From contig CALAEU010000037.1 in the NCBI GenBank assembly GCA_937891215.1, forward strand, positions 1 through 8,181: a stretch of 8,181 nt of DNA, written 5' to 3'. Under the pieces are notes generated by a model. The model had not been told where the DNA came from and ran no database searches. It worked only from the letters and a program-made list of their open reading frames with translations. Both the position numbers and the translations under genes were made by a program. Below, piece by piece: positions 6,705 to 8,181 of this stretch. Source of the DNA: an uncultured Clostridia bacterium. Its GTDB lineage: Bacteria > Bacillota_A > Clostridia > Oscillospirales > Acutalibacteraceae. Each line of letters starts with the position of its first letter. Position 1 is the stretch's first letter.

Positions 6705-7763
6705 TCACTTTGTTTCGTATTTCTGACCACAGTACTTACAAATCAATTCATTATTTGCATTTTCGTGGAAAAGTGGTGGCAAATAGTCTTCTGTTGAAGT
6801 AATGCAATCTTCTTTTAGACATTTAAAATCGTGTGTTGCTTCTTCCATACAAGGTTTTATAAGTCTGCCTGTTCTTTTAGTTATAAGTTTTATGATAATG
6901 GCTATTGCCGCATCAACATTATATTCTAGCATTTTAAAGTACTTTGCTCTTTCATCATAATCAACAGTTTCACTAATTTCTTCGCCTCTTGGAAATTGAT
7001 GAAAAATTGCAAGGTCAGATTTTGCTGTAAGTAATAAACGCTCATCTAAATTAAAACAATGTTTTCTTGCTTCATACTGAATTACAGAATCAAAAGACTC
7101 TTTTTTTACTTCTGTAAAATATATAACATCCAATTCAGGAAGTGGTTCTGCGAGATTATCATAAACTACAAAAGGTTTTTCTCGCCTGTCCATAATAGAA
7201 ATAAAATCATCCGTAATAGGTTTACCGTTTGCAGAAATAAAGAAAAACTCATTGCCTTTGTAAATATTCAGGCATTGCAAAAGTCCCCTTACAAGCGGAT
7301 TGTTACTGAAATCTCCTACAAAACCTATTTTCATATTTGAAACGTGATTTTTTTCTATCCATACAGTAGAAATATCTGAAAGTGTTTTAACAGGGTATGC
7401 TCTTTTACCATCACCAGCATTTATAACAGGAATTGTAGCATATAATGACGCTGCTCTTGCCGCCCCTTTTTTGGGATGATTCAATACAATTACATCACCA
7501 CAGGAAGACATAGCCATAACGGCATCTTTTAAAGATTCGCCTTCTTTAAATTCAAAGTCGAAGTGAGTTCCACCCATTCTTGTTGCAGCTGTTGTAAATG
7601 ACATTTTTGCGTTTCTGTCATCTTCAGAAAATGCAGTTACAAGAGTTCGGTTTACCATTTCTTTTGCATATACATGCTGATTATCTTTTATGAATGTAAC
7701 AAGATTGATTGCTTCACGCAATTCTTCGCGTGTAAAGTCAGTAATATCTATAAATCTTTTCAT
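6705..7763 (-). CDS. Aspartate carbamoyltransferase-like pseudoenzyme fused to a PyrI-type zinc ribbon
   Basis: Residues 1-300 align along their length with PyrB catalytic chains: FIDITDFTREEL start, SFTTAATRMGG, HPKKGAAR (96-103), VINAGDG (113-119), GFVGD (147-151), DVIYFTEV (212-219) and FHQFPRGEEI (254-263). The active-site residues are gone, however. The STRT phosphate loop reads D-R-N-A (49-52). E. coli Arg105 is Asn95, His134 is Tyr123, Gln137 is Lys126, Lys84 is Glu, Arg167 is Pro156, Arg229 is Glu218 and Gln231 is Lys220. Carbamoyl-phosphate chemistry is therefore unlikely. Residues 312-349 copy the PyrI zinc domain: C315-x4-C320-x21-C342-x2-C345 with the CIT and CKYC contexts. The allosteric nucleotide-binding half of PyrI is missing. 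No other pyrimidine gene is nearby; instead it heads an operon with a flavoprotein, an exported repeat protein and a zinc importer. The frame is intact, so it is a maintained gene. The start has an AGTAGG-type site. Automatic pipelines would probably call it pyrB; I would not. Confidence 0.85.
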   Translation of the reverse strand: MKRFIDITDFTREELREAINLVTFIKDNQHVYAKEMVNRTLVTAFSEDDRNAKMSFTTAATRMGGTHFDFEFKEGESLKDAVMAMSSCGDVIVLNHPKKGAARAASLYATIPVINAGDGKRAYPVKTLSDISTVWIEKNHVSNMKIGFVGDFSNNPLVRGLLQCLNIYKGNEFFFISANGKPITDDFISIMDRREKPFVVYDNLAEPLPELDVIYFTEVKKESFDSVIQYEARKHCFNLDERLLLTAKSDLAIFHQFPRGEEISETVDYDERAKYFKMLEYNVDAAIAIIIKLITKRTGRLIKPCMEEATHDFKCLKEDCITSTEDYLPPLFHENANNELICKYCGQKYETK

Positions 7764-7824
7764 AAAAAACCTACTTTCTTCAACAAATTACAACATGAAT
7801 GCATAAAACACCATTATCCGTAGA

Positions 7825-7853
7825 ATTATATCACATTTTTCTTTAAAATTAAA
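7825..7853 (-). promoter_or_regulatory. Sigma-A extended -10 promoter for the ATCase-like/zinc operon
   Basis: On the minus strand a perfect TATAAT (7825-7830) is preceded by TGA, giving an extended TGnTATAAT element (to 7833). A weak -35 TTTAAT lies 17 nt further upstream (7848-7853). Transcription would begin near 7818, leaving a leader of about 55 nt before the ATG at 7763. It lies between the ferredoxin terminator and the first operon gene. I see no convincing Zur- or AdcR-type palindrome next to it. Confidence 0.7.
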
Positions 7854-7883
7854 GAGTTTACAGGCAATTTAATTATTTTTTTA

Positions 7884-7922
7884 CAAATAAAAAACAGCCC
7901 ACAGAAATCTGTGAGCTGTTTT
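7884..7922 (-). terminator. Rho-independent terminator of the ferredoxin gene
   Basis: AAAACAGC-c-CACAG (7891-7904) pairs with CTGTG-a-GCTGTTTT (7909-7922) around an AAAT loop, with one C/A mismatch. Read on the minus strand, the hairpin starts 11 nt after the ferredoxin stop and runs into a U-rich tail (UUUUUUAUUU). It separates the ferredoxin transcript from the operon that follows. Confidence 0.85.
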
Positions 7923-7933
7923 ATAAAATTCAA

Positions 7934-8104
7934 TTATGCTTCAACAGGAGCTTCTACAGGACAAGAACCTGCACATGCACCACAATCGATGCAAGCATCA
8001 GCGTCAATTACATAGATGCCATCGCCTTCAGAAATTGCTTCTACTGGGCAATCTGATGCACAAGCGCCACAAGCAATGCAAGCGTCAGTAATTTTGTATG
8101 CCAT
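7934..8104 (-). CDS. Clostridial-type 2[4Fe-4S] ferredoxin, 56 residues
   Basis: A complete small gene running from the ATG at 8104 to the TAA at 7934-7936. Two canonical cluster motifs are present: C9-x2-C12-x2-C15-x3-C19-P and C38-x2-C41-x2-C44-x3-C48-P. Each set of three cysteines donates to one cluster and its fourth to the other, as in the classical Clostridium ferredoxins. The ending CPVEAPVEA and the length are typical of that family. It is a soluble low-potential electron carrier for anaerobic metabolism (pyruvate oxidation, hydrogenase, flavin reductases). An almost perfect AAGGAGGAGA site stands 6 nt ahead of the ATG, and codons are richer in GC than in the neighbouring operon; both fit high expression. 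It has its own terminator, so it is probably monocistronic. Its own promoter was not identified in the 77 nt available upstream. Confidence 0.96.
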   Translation of the reverse strand: MAYKITDACIACGACASDCPVEAISEGDGIYVIDADACIDCGACAGSCPVEAPVEA

Positions 8105-8110
8105 TGTTAC

Positions 8111-8120
8111 TCTCCTCCTT
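8111..8120 (-). promoter_or_regulatory. Strong ribosome binding site of the ferredoxin gene
   Basis: AAGGAGGAGA on the minus strand, followed by GTAACA and the ATG at 8104. It is near-consensus and confirms the start of this short gene. Confidence 0.9.
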
Positions 8121-8181
8121 CTTCTTGTTAGAGTGAGTGTATTCGAACCAAATATGCCTTAAATGTCCGATTTCACGCACC

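Noticed and set aside
6701..6730. GTG start at 6730 for the flavoprotein
   Set aside because: It adds ten residues overlapping the upstream gene, lacks a ribosome binding site, and the family normally begins just before the GTSRNDG flavin loop, which fits the ATG at 6700.
7059..7340. 93-codon plus-strand open frame
   Set aside because: Antisense shadow of the ATCase-like gene.
1983..7763. CRISPR, phage, insertion sequence or defence-system signals
   Set aside because: No regularly spaced repeats, transposase, integrase or nuclease motifs were seen on either strand.
7764..7885. Riboswitch in the operon leader
   Set aside because: The leader is only about 55 nt, A/T-rich and without a stable fold or terminator before the start codon.
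8131..8181. tRNA-like sequence (GGTTCGAATAC on the minus strand)
   Set aside because: The T-loop-like string has no pairing T stem or acceptor stem and no anticodon arm could be drawn; it is more likely the ferredoxin leader.

Overview
The window looks like a low-GC anaerobic Firmicute of the Clostridia, perhaps a gut Oscillospiraceae/Ruminococcaceae or Lachnospiraceae member. The signs are strong AAGGAGG-type ribosome binding sites, lipoproteins, a short clostridial 2[4Fe-4S] ferredoxin, a CotH-family protein and tightly packed co-directional genes. Every supported gene is on the minus strand, so the genes read from right to left.

Layout in transcription order. (1) 8104-7934: a 56-residue ferredoxin closed by its own hairpin terminator (about 7884-7922). 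(2) An extended -10 promoter (7825-7853) opens a compact operon whose gaps are at most about 20 nt or are overlaps. Its genes are a degenerate aspartate carbamoyltransferase-like protein with a C-terminal zinc ribbon (7763-6705), an iron-sulfur flavoprotein-like oxidoreductase (6700-6140), a secreted protein made of four PPC-like beta repeats (6143-4497), and a zinc-type ABC importer: binding lipoprotein with TTG start (4476-3568), ATPase (3568-2831) and permease (2834-1983). A CotH-type lipoprotein (1971-1576) follows but is cut off after 131 residues. (3) At about 1555-1594 the sequence changes character. An 11-bp tandem duplication sits there, GC content rises (hand-counted lines 37-50% on the left, 32-35% on the right), and two genes of different style follow: an MFS transporter (1538-303) and the start of an acyl-CoA synthetase/AMP-binding protein (277 to the window edge).

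The most interesting part is the operon at 1983-7763. The ATCase-like protein keeps the fold landmarks of PyrB (IDITD start, HPxxGAAR-like, NAGDG) but has lost essentially every residue that binds carbamoyl phosphate or aspartate. It also carries only the zinc-binding half of PyrI. I infer a pseudoenzyme or a repurposed binding/sensor protein rather than a pyrimidine enzyme. Its neighbours are a redox flavoprotein, an exported repeat protein with one conserved His per repeat, and a zinc importer. Together they may form a zinc-related system I do not recognise as described. Function is inferred from context only. The left-hand junction may be a genomic rearrangement or an assembly chimera, and this cannot be decided from the window.
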